Assembly (NCBI GenBank): GCA_025924495.1
Contig: JAICIG010000264.1
Location: 1-11,263 of the forward strand
DNA: 11,263 nt
Direction: 5' to 3'
Source: Pirellulales bacterium
GTDB lineage: Bacteria; Planctomycetota; Planctomycetia; Pirellulales; JAICIG01
Shown here in pieces: positions 1 through 6,528 of the stretch (position 1 is its first letter; each line of letters begins with the position of its first letter). The notes beneath the pieces are model-generated. The model did not search any database, had not been told where the DNA came from, and saw only the letters and a list, made by a program, of their open reading frames with translations. The position numbers and the translations under genes were made by a program.

Positions 1-39
1 AAGTTTTTGCCGCGGCCGGTAGTCAGTGACAGCCTCGCG

Positions 40-1494
40 CTACATCATTCCCCAAGCAGGCACGAGCTTGAAGAGGCCGATGGCGAGAGCCGTGCCGAGC
101 AAGGGAATCAAGACCGAGACGACGAACACCGGGCCGTAGCTGCGGCCGTGCGTGTCGCCGCAGATGTTGCGAATCAGCATCACGACGTAGCCGTTGGCCG
201 GCATCGAATCGAGCGAGCCCGAAGCGATCGAGACGACGCGGTGCAGGGCCCGCGGCGCCACGCCCAACTGGTCGATGAAAATCGGCTTGATGATCGGCAG
301 CGCCAGCCCTTGCCCGCCCGATGCCGAACCGGCAATGCCCGCGATCACCGCGACCGCCAGCGCGGCATTCATCAACGGGTCCCCAGGCAAGTGCGTCACC
401 CAGTCGACTAGCCGCTCGAACGCCGGCAGCCCTTTGAGAGCCGAACCGAAACCGACGACCGACGCCGTACAGCCGATGGCGATCAATCCATTTACGAAAC
501 CGTCGCTGGCAGCCTGCCAGGGGGATGCGACGTAGCCGCGCAGCAGCCAGCCGGCCGCCGCCAGACCCGCTAGAATCGCCAGAGAAGGATCGTCGCGGAA
601 GCGCAACATGATTGCGCTTGCTTTCGCCAGGGCGTTTTCGCCTTCGCCCGGTCCACCAGCCGCCAAGTGCTCGCCGAGCAAGGGGACGAGATTCAATGCC
701 AGCAATGTGACGGCCAGCGGCAATGCTGCGCGACGCCAGTCGGGCAGCTTCTCTTGATCGTCGGTCGCTGGGTCGGTCGGACGAGCTTCGAACTGAGCGC
801 CGCGGCGACAATCTCGAGCGATGGCCCATTCCAGGTACAGTTGTCCGAGCAGGAACATTACGGCGGCCACGATCGCGCTGGCGGGCCAGCCGGCCATGGC
901 GTCGGTCAACGACTGCTTGGTGTTTTCGTCGATCAGATACCGGATTGGAATCAGGTTCTGGATTTCGGGCGACCCCGCGCTGGTCATGGTGAACGTGATC
1001 GAACCGAACGCGATCGCCCCGGGAATAAATCGCCGCGGCAAGTCGGCCTCGCGAAACAATTGCACTGCCAGCGGGTAGACGGCGAACCCGACGACGAACA
1101 GAGAGACGCCACCGTAGGTCAACAGCGCGCATGCCAATACCACCGACAGGCAGGCCCAGCGAGTTCCTAATCGCCGCACCACAGCCAGGGCGATGCTGTT
1201 CGCGGCGCCGCTCATTTCCATCAATTTTCCGAAGGCGGCTCCGAACGCGAAGATCAGATAAAACTGGCGGATGTAGTCAGCGAAGCCTGACATGAACGGG
1301 CCGGCCATGCCGGCCGCCGGATCGGCGCCGCTGAGGGCCAGAATTGCGATCGCACACAGGGGCGCCGCGATGAAGATGCTGGCGCCGCGGATGACCAGCA
1401 GCGTCAACAGCAAAAAGCCGGCCGCCAACACGACAAGTTCGTAGATCAAGGGGCGAGTCTCTCGTAGGCGTTCGGTTTTGCCGCTAGCGTGCAC
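40..1494 (-). CDS. GntP-family permease (gluconate/organic acid:H+ symporter family)
   Basis: A 484-residue, very hydrophobic protein with about 12 predicted membrane segments, slightly longer than the usual 440-460 residues of GntP permeases. Family-like stretches are visible: FGAAFGKLMEMSGAA (about residues 83-97), LLTYGGVSLFVVGFAVYPLA (about 124-143), the TSAGSPEIQNLIP segment that corresponds to the family's PGTPQIQN-IP motif, and SASGGQGLALPIIKP near the C terminus. The family imports gluconate or related hydroxy/keto acids with protons across the inner membrane; the substrate cannot be read from sequence. The start used is GTG at 1494, which overlaps the upstream small gene by 11 bases, so translation may be coupled. 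An internal TTG giving MIYELVVLAAG, just before the first membrane segment, is an alternative. No terminator is visible in the 39 bases downstream. Confidence 0.88.
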   Translation of the reverse strand: MHASGKTERLRETRPLIYELVVLAAGFLLLTLLVIRGASIFIAAPLCAIAILALSGADPAAGMAGPFMSGFADYIRQFYLIFAFGAAFGKLMEMSGAANSIALAVVRRLGTRWACLSVVLACALLTYGGVSLFVVGFAVYPLAVQLFREADLPRRFIPGAIAFGSITFTMTSAGSPEIQNLIPIRYLIDENTKQSLTDAMAGWPASAIVAAVMFLLGQLYLEWAIARDCRRGAQFEARPTDPATDDQEKLPDWRRAALPLAVTLLALNLVPLLGEHLAAGGPGEGENALAKASAIMLRFRDDPSLAILAGLAAAGWLLRGYVASPWQAASDGFVNGLIAIGCTASVVGFGSALKGLPAFERLVDWVTHLPGDPLMNAALAVAVIAGIAGSASGGQGLALPIIKPIFIDQLGVAPRALHRVVSIASGSLDSMPANGYVVMLIRNICGDTHGRSYGPVFVVSVLIPLLGTALAIGLFKLVPAWGMM

Positions 1495-1672
1495 GCCGCA
1501 GCAGGTCTTGGGACTTGCCCTGCGTCTCCGCCAGCTCTGAGGCGGCTTGATTGAGCTGCGCGACCGCCTCGTCGATGTGATTGAGCAAGCTTTGGCGTTG
1601 CTCGCCCAGCTCTTTCGACCTCGCCCGCAATACCTCTAACCGTTCCAGGATCTCGGCGATGGCACGGTCCAT
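1484..1672 (-). CDS. Small predicted coiled-coil protein upstream of the GntP permease
   Basis: A 62-residue, charged, almost wholly helical protein beginning MDRAIAEILERLEVLRARSK, with leucines and isoleucines spaced as heptads (ILERLEVL, SLLNHI, VAQLNQAASEL). No signal peptide, membrane segment or cysteine is present. The start at 1672 is favoured over upstream ATG codons (up to 1855) because AAGGAGGG lies 7 bases before it, one of the best ribosome-binding sites in the window, and because the residues upstream look non-coding. Its TAG stop overlaps the GTG start of the permease, so the two are probably one transcript. I do not recognise a family. A regulator or accessory peptide of the permease is possible, but that is only an inference from position. 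Confidence 0.7.
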   Translation of the reverse strand: MDRAIAEILERLEVLRARSKELGEQRQSLLNHIDEAVAQLNQAASELAETQGKSQDLLRRAR

Positions 1673-1839
1673 GAAAACGCCCTCCTTGTGGCCGGAGAGC
1701 ATTTTAGCTGACTTACAGGGTGCATGCGCATGAAAATACCCACCAAACTGCACGGGGCGCGCCGGGGTTTCAATCCGCCCCCGACCGTATGGCTGCGGCA
1801 TAACAATCGCCCGACAACCGGCCGAATGAACAACGGGAA

Positions 1840-2118
1840 TTAAATAACTTCCCAATACCCAGAACGCCGGAATTCACTGGCCAGGCTTTTTCCTGTCTGC
1901 CACCAGCTTTAGCTGGTGGGATCCGAGCAAGAGCATTTGTTGTCTTCAGTCGGCTTTAGCCGACTCGTGCAAGCCTTCAGGCGCTGGCATCGGCATGCCA
2001 TTGGAAGACATGACTCGACATGGACTGCGCGCCTTTCGAGAGGAAGCCGGTTAAAGCCGGCTGGACGACAGTTCACGAATGCTCGCCTACCGCCAGCTAA
2101 AACTTGGCGGCAAGCATG
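1840..2118 (+). repeat. Palindromic intergenic repeat, copy 1 (full length)
   Basis: This is a composite repeat that recurs at about 5990-6247 and 7176-7332 in the same orientation. It begins near TTAAATAAC (1840-1848) and carries four hairpins: a perfect 9-bp stem with TT loop at 1900-1919 (CCACCAGCT/AGCTGGTGG); an 8-bp stem with TT loop at 1948-1965 (AGTCGGCT/AGCCGACT); an AA-loop stem at 2045-2062 (AGCCGGTT/AGCCGGCT, one G-T pair); and an imperfect CCGCCAGCT...ACTTGGCGG stem at about 2089-2110. Hairpins 3 and 4 resemble the complement of hairpins 2 and 1, so the unit is also an inverted repeat at large scale. The block CGAGCAAGAGCATT between hairpins 1 and 2 is kept in copy 3 and nearly so in the others. 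It is probably a REP/BIME-like or MITE-like element; that class is inferred. Confidence 0.85.
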
Positions 2119-2230
2119 ACAGCGCAGATAGCCAGCGGAGATCCGCTCGCTCACCGTCAGATCTCGTTGCGGGCGGCTCTCTGCGCACCAATGGCGAGAA
2201 GCCTCGTCGGCGGGCGAACCCTCGGCGCAT

Positions 2231-2273
2231 AAAAAAACCGCCGCTGGCCGACTACCCCATGCCAGCGGCGGTT
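2231..2273 (-). terminator. Strong intrinsic (rho-independent) terminator, minus strand
   Basis: On the minus strand a perfect 13-bp stem (AACCGCCGCTGGC paired with GCCAGCGGCGGTT) with a 12-base loop is followed at once by a run of seven T (the A-run at 2231-2237 on the plus strand). This is a textbook intrinsic terminator. The nearest minus-strand gene, 2497-2706, ends 224 bases upstream, so it either ends that operon with a long 3' tail or belongs to an unannotated short RNA. Confidence 0.85.
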
Positions 2274-2496
2274 AGCACCGTATGCCCCCCACCTGCCCCA
2301 TGCCCCGCAACTAAGATCGGCGTTTTGCCTTTCCCTCCGCCAGAACTTTTTGGCCAATTGCCTGATCCGCATAACCGGGCTAACCGGGCCGCAGAGCCGG
2401 CAAGAGCCCGCAAAGAGAACGCCGCGGGCCGCAATGGCGTAGCCGGCTCAGTCGCCGTGTCGATTGCTGCCATCGCGCATCCGCTGGATCCGCCAG

Positions 2497-2706
2497 TCAA
2501 AACACGAAGGCGTATCTGCTCTTGTATCGCTCGACGCGCCCCGTCGGCCACCTGGTTTCAATTTCTTGTGGACCGATCTCACGAGTAGACGGCTTGCCCC
2601 ATTTCGGCGCGTAGTTCCGCACGAGCGGGGGGACCAGAGCGAAGCTAACCGCCACAACCAGCGTCAACCAGAGCAGCGTTCGGATGCTGAATTGCAGGCG
2701 GGGCAT
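2497..2706 (-). CDS. Small planctomycete-type membrane protein, single TM
   Basis: A 69-residue protein, MPRLQFSIRTLLWLTLVVAV..., with one N-terminal membrane segment (about residues 9-26) and a short polar tail rich in basic and aromatic residues (WPTGRVERYKSRYAFVF). The opening matches the R-x-Q-F-S-I/L-R/K-x-L-L-W style common in short planctomycete proteins. It resembles the next upstream protein (2710-3048), which begins MPRQFQFSLKAFL and shares the LVVA segment, so the two may be diverged paralogues. The ATG lies only three bases after the upstream TAG stop, with no separate Shine-Dalgarno, pointing to one operon and reinitiation. Function is unknown. Confidence 0.68.
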   Translation of the reverse strand: MPRLQFSIRTLLWLTLVVAVSFALVPPLVRNYAPKWGKPSTREIGPQEIETRWPTGRVERYKSRYAFVF

Positions 2707-2709
2707 CGA

Positions 2710-3048
2710 CTACTTGTGCGCGGATGGGATTTCCGGAATGTGCCGCCAGTGCGAGCCATCCGGCAGCCTTAGATAGTCGACAACCCATATTCCCTTATCG
2801 GCCAGCTCCTTATCAGCGGGCCCATTCGTTATCACCAACTCGCCATCCGTTGCCCTATACCATTTCGTCCCATCCCGCATTTCGATGCACTCAAAATTAA
2901 TCTCCGGCTGACCGCTGGACCTCGCGTAGACTTGCCGCGACAGTGGCAAGTCAAGTGCCTTTTGTACGACCGTGCCTCCAAAGAATGCGGCCACGACCAA
3001 GATGGCTGCCAGGAAGGCTTTCAAGCTGAACTGAAATTGGCGAGGCAT
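2710..3048 (-). CDS. Small planctomycete-type membrane-anchored protein
   Basis: A 112-residue protein with an N-terminal membrane anchor (MPRQFQFSLKAFLAAILVVA, continuing to about residue 28) and a soluble domain of about 80 residues. Two short sequences in that domain resemble each other: MRDGTKWYRATDGE and LPDGSHWRHIPE. The start is placed at ATG 3048 because the planctomycete-style opening begins there; the frame runs open to 3252 but those extra residues look non-coding and overlap the plus-strand gene at 3144. No Shine-Dalgarno precedes the ATG. Instead a good promoter ends six bases upstream, so the message may be leaderless. It is followed after three bases by the small protein gene at 2706. 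No known family is recognised. Confidence 0.7.
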   Translation of the reverse strand: MPRQFQFSLKAFLAAILVVAAFFGGTVVQKALDLPLSRQVYARSSGQPEINFECIEMRDGTKWYRATDGELVITNGPADKELADKGIWVVDYLRLPDGSHWRHIPEIPSAHK

Positions 3049-3054
3049 GCGGGC

Positions 3055-3084
3055 ATTGTAGCTAGCGGACGTCGCGATTTGCAA
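3055..3084 (-). promoter_or_regulatory. Sigma70-like promoter, possibly giving a leaderless mRNA
   Basis: On the minus strand TTGCAA (3079-3084) and TACAAT (3055-3060) are separated by 18 bp. Only six bases lie between the -10 box and the ATG at 3048, so transcription would start at or next to the A of the start codon. The lack of any Shine-Dalgarno for this gene fits a leaderless message. Confidence 0.45.
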
Positions 3085-3143
3085 AATGCAAGACAACCGC
3101 CAGAGCTTGGCGGCGGCTGGAAGCAGGGCATGCACTGTCCCCA

Positions 3144-3773
3144 ATGGTCGGCCGATTTCAGTACAGCTTGCGAGCGCTAACTGCCGTCGCGCTTGTCCCT
3201 GGCGTCCTGCTCGGCATGCTTCGCTGGTTAGGGCCGGATGGGGTTGTAGCAATGCTGCTGATTGCGACCACTAGCGCGGGCGCTTTTGTGGGCTGGACTG
3301 TTGGTGCGCCACGCCGTGGCGCGCTGTTCGGCATGGTTTTGCCTGTCTTTTACGTGTTGAGCATCCAGGTTGTCGAGCACATTGGCCATCGCGCAGGTTG
3401 GCCGGGAAACAGCTGGAGTTGCTGCGCTCTTTACGAGTCGCTGTGGTATCTTCAGTCGCCTTTCGGGTCGGAAACGCTCTGGCGCGGCTACTGGTTTTGG
3501 ACGACCTGGCACGAGGTCATGTCGCAGCAGTTTGGCGCCGAGCAACCGATGGATGGAGCGTCGCTCGCCGCCGTAATCCTGGTTTGTGGCGTCATGCTTT
3601 GGGTGAGGCGTCATCAACATCCGGCGTTCGTGGCGCCGCTGGGGATCATTGCCGCTGGGCTTGCGCTGGTCTCCTGCCATGACCTTGATGCCGCCTTGCT
3701 CGGATTCGGCACAGGCAGTTTGGGAGCAATCATGCTGAGCAAAAGAGAAAAAGGGCTGTTGAGCAAGTCGTGA
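3144..3773 (+). CDS. Polytopic planctomycete-type membrane protein, unknown function
   Basis: A 209-residue protein opening MVGRFQYSLRALTAV, the same R-F-x-(Y/F)-S-L-R style as its neighbours, with about five or six predicted membrane segments: roughly residues 11-29, 33-52, 57-77, 140-156, 161-179 and possibly 183-199. Between the third and fourth segments is a roughly 60-residue loop rich in tryptophan and aromatic residues (YESLWYLQSPFGSETLWRGY). It is the only plus-strand gene of the small-protein island, diverging from the gene starting at 3048 across a 95-base gap and converging on the gene at 3857-4315. No Shine-Dalgarno is clear before the ATG. Function is unknown; similarity searches would likely hit only planctomycete hypothetical proteins. 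Confidence 0.72.
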   Translation: MVGRFQYSLRALTAVALVPGVLLGMLRWLGPDGVVAMLLIATTSAGAFVGWTVGAPRRGALFGMVLPVFYVLSIQVVEHIGHRAGWPGNSWSCCALYESLWYLQSPFGSETLWRGYWFWTTWHEVMSQQFGAEQPMDGASLAAVILVCGVMLWVRRHQHPAFVAPLGIIAAGLALVSCHDLDAALLGFGTGSLGAIMLSKREKGLLSKS

Positions 3774-3856
3774 TGGCCCCGCGCCGCCAACTCAGCAGGC
3801 CTCGGGCTATTGTTGTGGTGCTGGAAAGGCTGATGCCGCCGAACAGAACCAAACTC

Positions 3857-4315
3857 TCACGGCTTGTCGTCTTTGAACCGCTCGTCAATGATCGGCCTAT
3901 CGGGCGGTAGTGGAATGCGATTCAGGTCGACGATTTTTCCATCCACCACCAGCCACACCTGGGCTGGTTCATCTGACTCATCGCGCGGGGGACAAAGTAT
4001 GACGACGCCGGCGTTGCTGTCTCCGCCTAGGAAGAAGTTCGGGCCGCGCATCAGCCTCAGCGAGGTCCCTTTGCTTTTCACGGCCAGGATGTGCGGCCAG
4101 GCGGACTCAAACTTGTCCCGATCGGTGAAGGGGATGGCATAGGCCCGCTCGGGCTTGCGGGGACCCACAAAGGTGCGGGAATGTTTTCGCAGGGGCTCCA
4201 ATTCCGTGGGCCAACTCTTCGGCCAACTTCCTTGATTTTCCACCGCGAACTCCGCGTAGAGCGCACACGGTGACAGGAAAACGATCGCGGCCACGACGGT
4301 GATTGCCCGATTCAT
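3857..4315 (-). CDS. Exported protein of unknown function with signal peptide
   Basis: A 152-residue protein. The start at 4315 is supported by GGAGG seven bases upstream; the frame is open to 4486 but that extension overlaps the upstream gene and lacks signals. The N terminus MNRAITVVAAIVFLSPCALYA is a clean Sec signal peptide with likely cleavage after ALYA (about residue 21). The mature part has a central segment AYAIPFTDRDKFESAWPHIL, then RGPNFFLGG, then VWLVVDGKIVDLNRIPLPP near the C terminus. No catalytic motif is apparent and there are few cysteines, so a small periplasmic domain is likely. It lies 100 bases downstream of the membrane protein gene 4416-4829 on the same strand and may share its transcript. 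Confidence 0.72.
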   Translation of the reverse strand: MNRAITVVAAIVFLSPCALYAEFAVENQGSWPKSWPTELEPLRKHSRTFVGPRKPERAYAIPFTDRDKFESAWPHILAVKSKGTSLRLMRGPNFFLGGDSNAGVVILCPPRDESDEPAQVWLVVDGKIVDLNRIPLPPDRPIIDERFKDDKP

Positions 4316-4415
4316 GGTACGTCCTCCGGAGCGATTGGGACCACATACCCTGCGATTAAGACGCACCGCCGGCGGATATAGTTTCATAGAAGCATCCTTC
4401 GCCACGCGAATTTTT

Positions 4416-4829
4416 TCAGCCGGTTTGCTCCACGGACCTTGAGCGGAATCTCTGCGCCAGCAGACCGCCAGCGATCGAACATCCAATCGCTACGAAGACT
4501 TCAGCGGCCGGTTCGCGAAGCTTAAGCAGAGCGTCCTCGCGCCAGAAGCTCAGCCGGAACAAAACGGCCCGGATGGCAGCCGGCGGCGTATGGAAATTAT
4601 CAGACATCGAATCGGTCACCGTGAACGACCAGGCCACAATCGCGCATCCCAGCCAGAATGCGCGTCGATCCGGCCGAGCGAAAACCGCTCCCAGAATCGC
4701 AACGATGCTCAGAATGGCAAAGGTAAGCACGCACGCGGCGTGCAAAAAATCGTTGTCAGACGCGAGCAGGGCGCATCCGAAAGCCGCATACAACACCACG
4801 CCGAACAGCCACCGTAGCGAAAACCGCAT
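4416..4829 (-). CDS. Four-TM planctomycete-type membrane protein
   Basis: A 137-residue protein, MRFSLRWLFGVVLYAAFGCALL..., with about four membrane segments (roughly residues 6-23, 29-49, 57-72 and 108-126). A polar loop between the third and fourth carries SDNFHTPPAAIRAVLFRLSFWRED. The opening matches the planctomycete R-F-S-L-R-W-L style. ATG 4829 is preceded by AAAGGAG at good spacing, and by a promoter-like pair of boxes (4853-4880) that would give a leader of about 17 bases carrying that ribosome-binding site. The exported protein at 3857-4315 follows on the same strand. Function is unknown. Confidence 0.75.
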   Translation of the reverse strand: MRFSLRWLFGVVLYAAFGCALLASDNDFLHAACVLTFAILSIVAILGAVFARPDRRAFWLGCAIVAWSFTVTDSMSDNFHTPPAAIRAVLFRLSFWREDALLKLREPAAEVFVAIGCSIAGGLLAQRFRSRSVEQTG

Positions 4830-4852
4830 GATCGGCTCCTTTCGTTCCGGCC

Positions 4853-4880
4853 ATTAGACCGCGCCTGACCGCTCAAGCAA
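4853..4880 (-). promoter_or_regulatory. Predicted promoter P1, TTGCTT-16-TCTAAT
   Basis: Minus strand: -35 TTGCTT (4875-4880), 16-bp spacer, -10 TCTAAT (4853-4858), 23 bases before the ATG at 4829. The same boxes with exactly the same spacer occur before the genes starting at 5910 and 6993. P1 and P2 (7042-7069) also match next to both boxes: 13 identical bases from the -10 side and 12 identical bases on the -35 side. Confidence 0.65.
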
Positions 4881-5061
4881 GCCGCTAGCCGTGGTACCCG
4901 TGTCCGCGTAAAAAGAGAGCCGTGGAGATAAGCTCATACAGCCCATGCTGAACTGGCGTGGGCTAGCGCGTAAAGTTGTATTGCTGCGCTTGCATGGCAT
5001 GCGATGAAAGGCAGCGGCTGAATCTGGCGTGCCCGAGCCCGCGGCCTTCGCATCTCGTCGT

Positions 5062-5286
5062 TCATCGGATCAACTCGACGTTCGATCCTTGAATCAGCTT
5101 GAGGAATTCATCAAAGGTCAGGCCGGGCAGAAAGAGGCGATTGTCTCCAACGGCGAGCGGCGAGGCGTTAGCCGCCACGTCTTTTTCGTGGAAGAATTGG
5201 CAGAGGCTTTCGGCATCTGCTTGCGTCTCGATTGCTTTTAGCAAGACGCCAAGCCCCGTCGCTTCCGCTTTGAGCCGAATCGCCAT
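5062..5286 (-). CDS. Small soluble hypothetical protein
   Basis: A 74-residue protein, MAIRLKAEATGLGVLLKAIE..., without membrane segment or signal peptide. It is mildly acidic with alternating predicted helices (about residues 5-32 and 56-67) and ends in GLTFDEFLKLIQGSNVELIR. GAAAGGG lies about 10 bases before the ATG at 5286 as a plausible ribosome-binding site. It stands alone, with gaps of over 200 bases on both sides that show no clear gene. It is not recognisable as a toxin, antitoxin or DNA-binding protein, and no partner gene is adjacent. The ATG, the ribosome-binding site and a protein-like composition are the support. Confidence 0.6.
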   Translation of the reverse strand: MAIRLKAEATGLGVLLKAIETQADAESLCQFFHEKDVAANASPLAVGDNRLFLPGLTFDEFLKLIQGSNVELIR

Positions 5287-5538
5287 GGCTGAGCCCTTTC
5301 ATAGGGAAAGCCCGAGCTTACCGTCTCACATCGGCGAACGAAAAAAACCTTTCGAAAAAGAAACAAAACAAGTGCCTTGGCCTAACCGGGGGTCTGCGGC
5401 TAAGTCAACTCGATTCCAGAGTCGCCAATGAATCATCGATCGCTTTGCGGCCGAGCCCATCAAGCAATGTCTTTACGAAACAAAACTAGGCAATGCCCGA
5501 GTGCTTCGAATAGTGGGCCATTTTGAAAGCGAAGATTT

Positions 5539-5910
5539 TCAATCGTTTCCCAGGGTTGGATGAGACGTCGTCGTTTCCGGCTCGGGCGGCTGCGATGGGG
5601 CGCCGTATGCCGTACCGCACTTGATGCAGAATTTTGAATTGCCGCCAATAGATAACATTGCATGGCCGCAGGCTGGGCACCGCTGGCGTTTGAAGCTTAG
5701 GCACAGACAAACGATCGCAGCAATGATCCCAGGGACCGCCACAATCGGCCTCCGGGTTCCTGCACCGGCACAGAGCGCGCCGATTATCCCGCAAGCTGAC
5801 ATGAAAAGCACGAAGCGAATCACGCGACCCGTGCTTGACGATTCGACTTCCTGACTGTTTCCGGTGCTCGGTGACCGGTAAGGGTTCTGTTCGCTCACAT
5901 TGCCCCCCAT
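5539..5910 (-). CDS. NPYRSP-motif membrane protein with C-terminal zinc ribbon
   Basis: A 123-residue protein with three visible parts: the N-terminal NPYRSP motif (residues 9-14), a form of the N-P-Y-x-S-P opening frequent in planctomycete membrane proteins; two membrane segments (about 30-50 and 56-73); and a C-terminal zinc ribbon with Cys78-x2-Cys81 (CPACGH) and Cys95-x2-Cys98 (CIKCG), followed by a Pro/Thr-rich tail. The zinc ribbon would lie on the same side of the membrane as the N terminus, probably the cytoplasm. ATG 5910 is given as start, but GTG at 5898 (reading V/M-S-E-Q-N-P-Y) is equally credible because a G-run lies six bases before it. Predicted promoter P3 (5944-5971) is upstream. 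The substrate or partner is unknown. Confidence 0.75.
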   Translation of the reverse strand: MGGNVSEQNPYRSPSTGNSQEVESSSTGRVIRFVLFMSACGIIGALCAGAGTRRPIVAVPGIIAAIVCLCLSFKRQRCPACGHAMLSIGGNSKFCIKCGTAYGAPSQPPEPETTTSHPTLGND

Positions 5911-5943
5911 TTCGTTTTGACGATTGCGCGGACCGAAGGCCTG

Positions 5944-5971
5944 ATTAGAACATGGCTACCCGCCCAAGCAA
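5944..5971 (-). promoter_or_regulatory. Predicted promoter P3, TTGCTT-16-TCTAAT
   Basis: Minus strand: -35 TTGCTT (5966-5971) and -10 TCTAAT (5944-5949) with a 16-bp spacer, 33 bases before ATG 5910. The boxes and spacer equal P1 and P2, but the spacer sequence differs, so the shared part is limited to the two boxes and the flanking C/G beside the -35. Confidence 0.6.
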
Positions 5972-5989
5972 GAAGCACACAACAAGCTC

Positions 5990-6247
5990 GACCTCATCGA
6001 ACTGGCCGGCAGGCTTTTCCCGTTTGCCCCCAGCTTTAGCTGGCGGGATTCGAGCAAGAGCATTCTGTTGTCTTCAGTCGGCTTTAGCCGACTTGTGCAG
6101 GCCTTCAGACGCTGGCCAACAGAATGTTATTGGGAGAGATGACCCGACATGGATGCGCGCTCTTCAAGTGGAAGCCGGCTAAAGCCGGCCGGACAACGGT
6201 TCATGAATACTTCTCCTACCATCAGCCAACGCGGGCGGCAAGCATCC
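5990..6247 (+). repeat. Palindromic intergenic repeat, copy 2
   Basis: Same orientation and order as copy 1. It has CCAGCT-TT-AGCTGG at 6030-6043, AGTCGGCT-TT-AGCCGACT at 6076-6093 and GCCGGCT-AA-AGCCGGC at 6174-6189 (a perfect stem here, against one G-T pair in copy 1). The fourth hairpin is degraded (around 6220-6240). Spacing between hairpins is close to that in copy 1. The stretch between hairpins 2 and 3 is the most diverged part, while stems are preserved, which suggests that structure is what is kept. The left end is not sharply defined. Confidence 0.83.
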
Positions 6248-6313
6248 TCTTAACCACAGCAGAGTCCGAAGAGTGCACTGAGGGCGGGGCATGAGGCGAT
6301 CTGGTATTGCCAA

Positions 6314-6496
6314 CTACCGGTTCTTTGAGATCAGGAAAGCGCCCCAAACCATTAAGCCAATGACGGCGGCGGCAAAAATACCGAACGCCGGCAGGCCAGA
6401 GCCCGATTCCGATGACTTCTGGGCGCCGGTGATGAGCGTCACGGCGGCGACCAACCAAAACGCGCATCCCAAGCTCAATTGGAATCGGCGGGACAT
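6314..6496 (-). CDS. Two-TM mini membrane protein
   Basis: A 60-residue protein, MSRRFQLSLGCAFWLVAAVTL..., with two membrane segments (about residues 9-24 and 36-56) joined by a Ser/Gly-rich turn (QKSSESGSGLP) and ending in the basic tail ISKNR. The opening has the RRFQLSL planctomycete style. It begins 32 bases after the stop of the exported-protein gene 6529-6993 on the same strand and is probably cotranscribed. No clear Shine-Dalgarno is seen, only CTTACC and TTGCATTTTGC just before the ATG. Function unknown. Confidence 0.65.
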   Translation of the reverse strand: MSRRFQLSLGCAFWLVAAVTLITGAQKSSESGSGLPAFGIFAAAVIGLMVWGAFLISKNR

Positions 6497-6528
6497 GCAA
6501 AATGCAAGGTAAGGGGTAGCAGCTCAGT

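Larger units (their letters stand above)
1673..2496. other. Gene-poor intergenic region with a repeat and a terminator
   Basis: No convincing gene lies in these 824 bases. Reading frames are present on both strands but have arginine/proline-rich, low-complexity translations, and several run straight through the palindromic repeat or the terminator hairpin. The identifiable contents are repeat copy 1 (1840-2118) and a minus-strand terminator (2231-2273). A TAAAAT hexamer on the minus strand (1704-1709) sits 31 bases before the small coiled-coil gene and could be a -10 box, but no matching -35 is visible. The stretch 2274-2496 could be an untranslated 3' tail or a small RNA ending at the terminator. 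Confidence 0.6.

Noticed and set aside
23..1132. A 369-codon minus-strand frame overlapping the permease
   Set aside because: It is frame-shifted relative to the recognisable GntP frame, with an arginine-rich translation and no start signals.
1900..2110. CRISPR-like array or tRNA cluster suggested by hairpins
   Set aside because: The palindromes differ from one another, have no regular spacers, and none folds as a cloverleaf.
2252..2551. A 99-residue minus-strand frame in the gene-poor region
   Set aside because: It ends inside the terminator stem, has low-complexity Ala/Gly composition, and overlaps the 3' end of the small membrane protein gene.
3097..3113. CCGCCA-GAGCT-TGGCGG hairpin as a terminator or repeat remnant
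   Set aside because: The stem is only 6 bp with no T-run on either strand. It resembles hairpin 4 of the repeat slightly, but too little to call a fourth copy.
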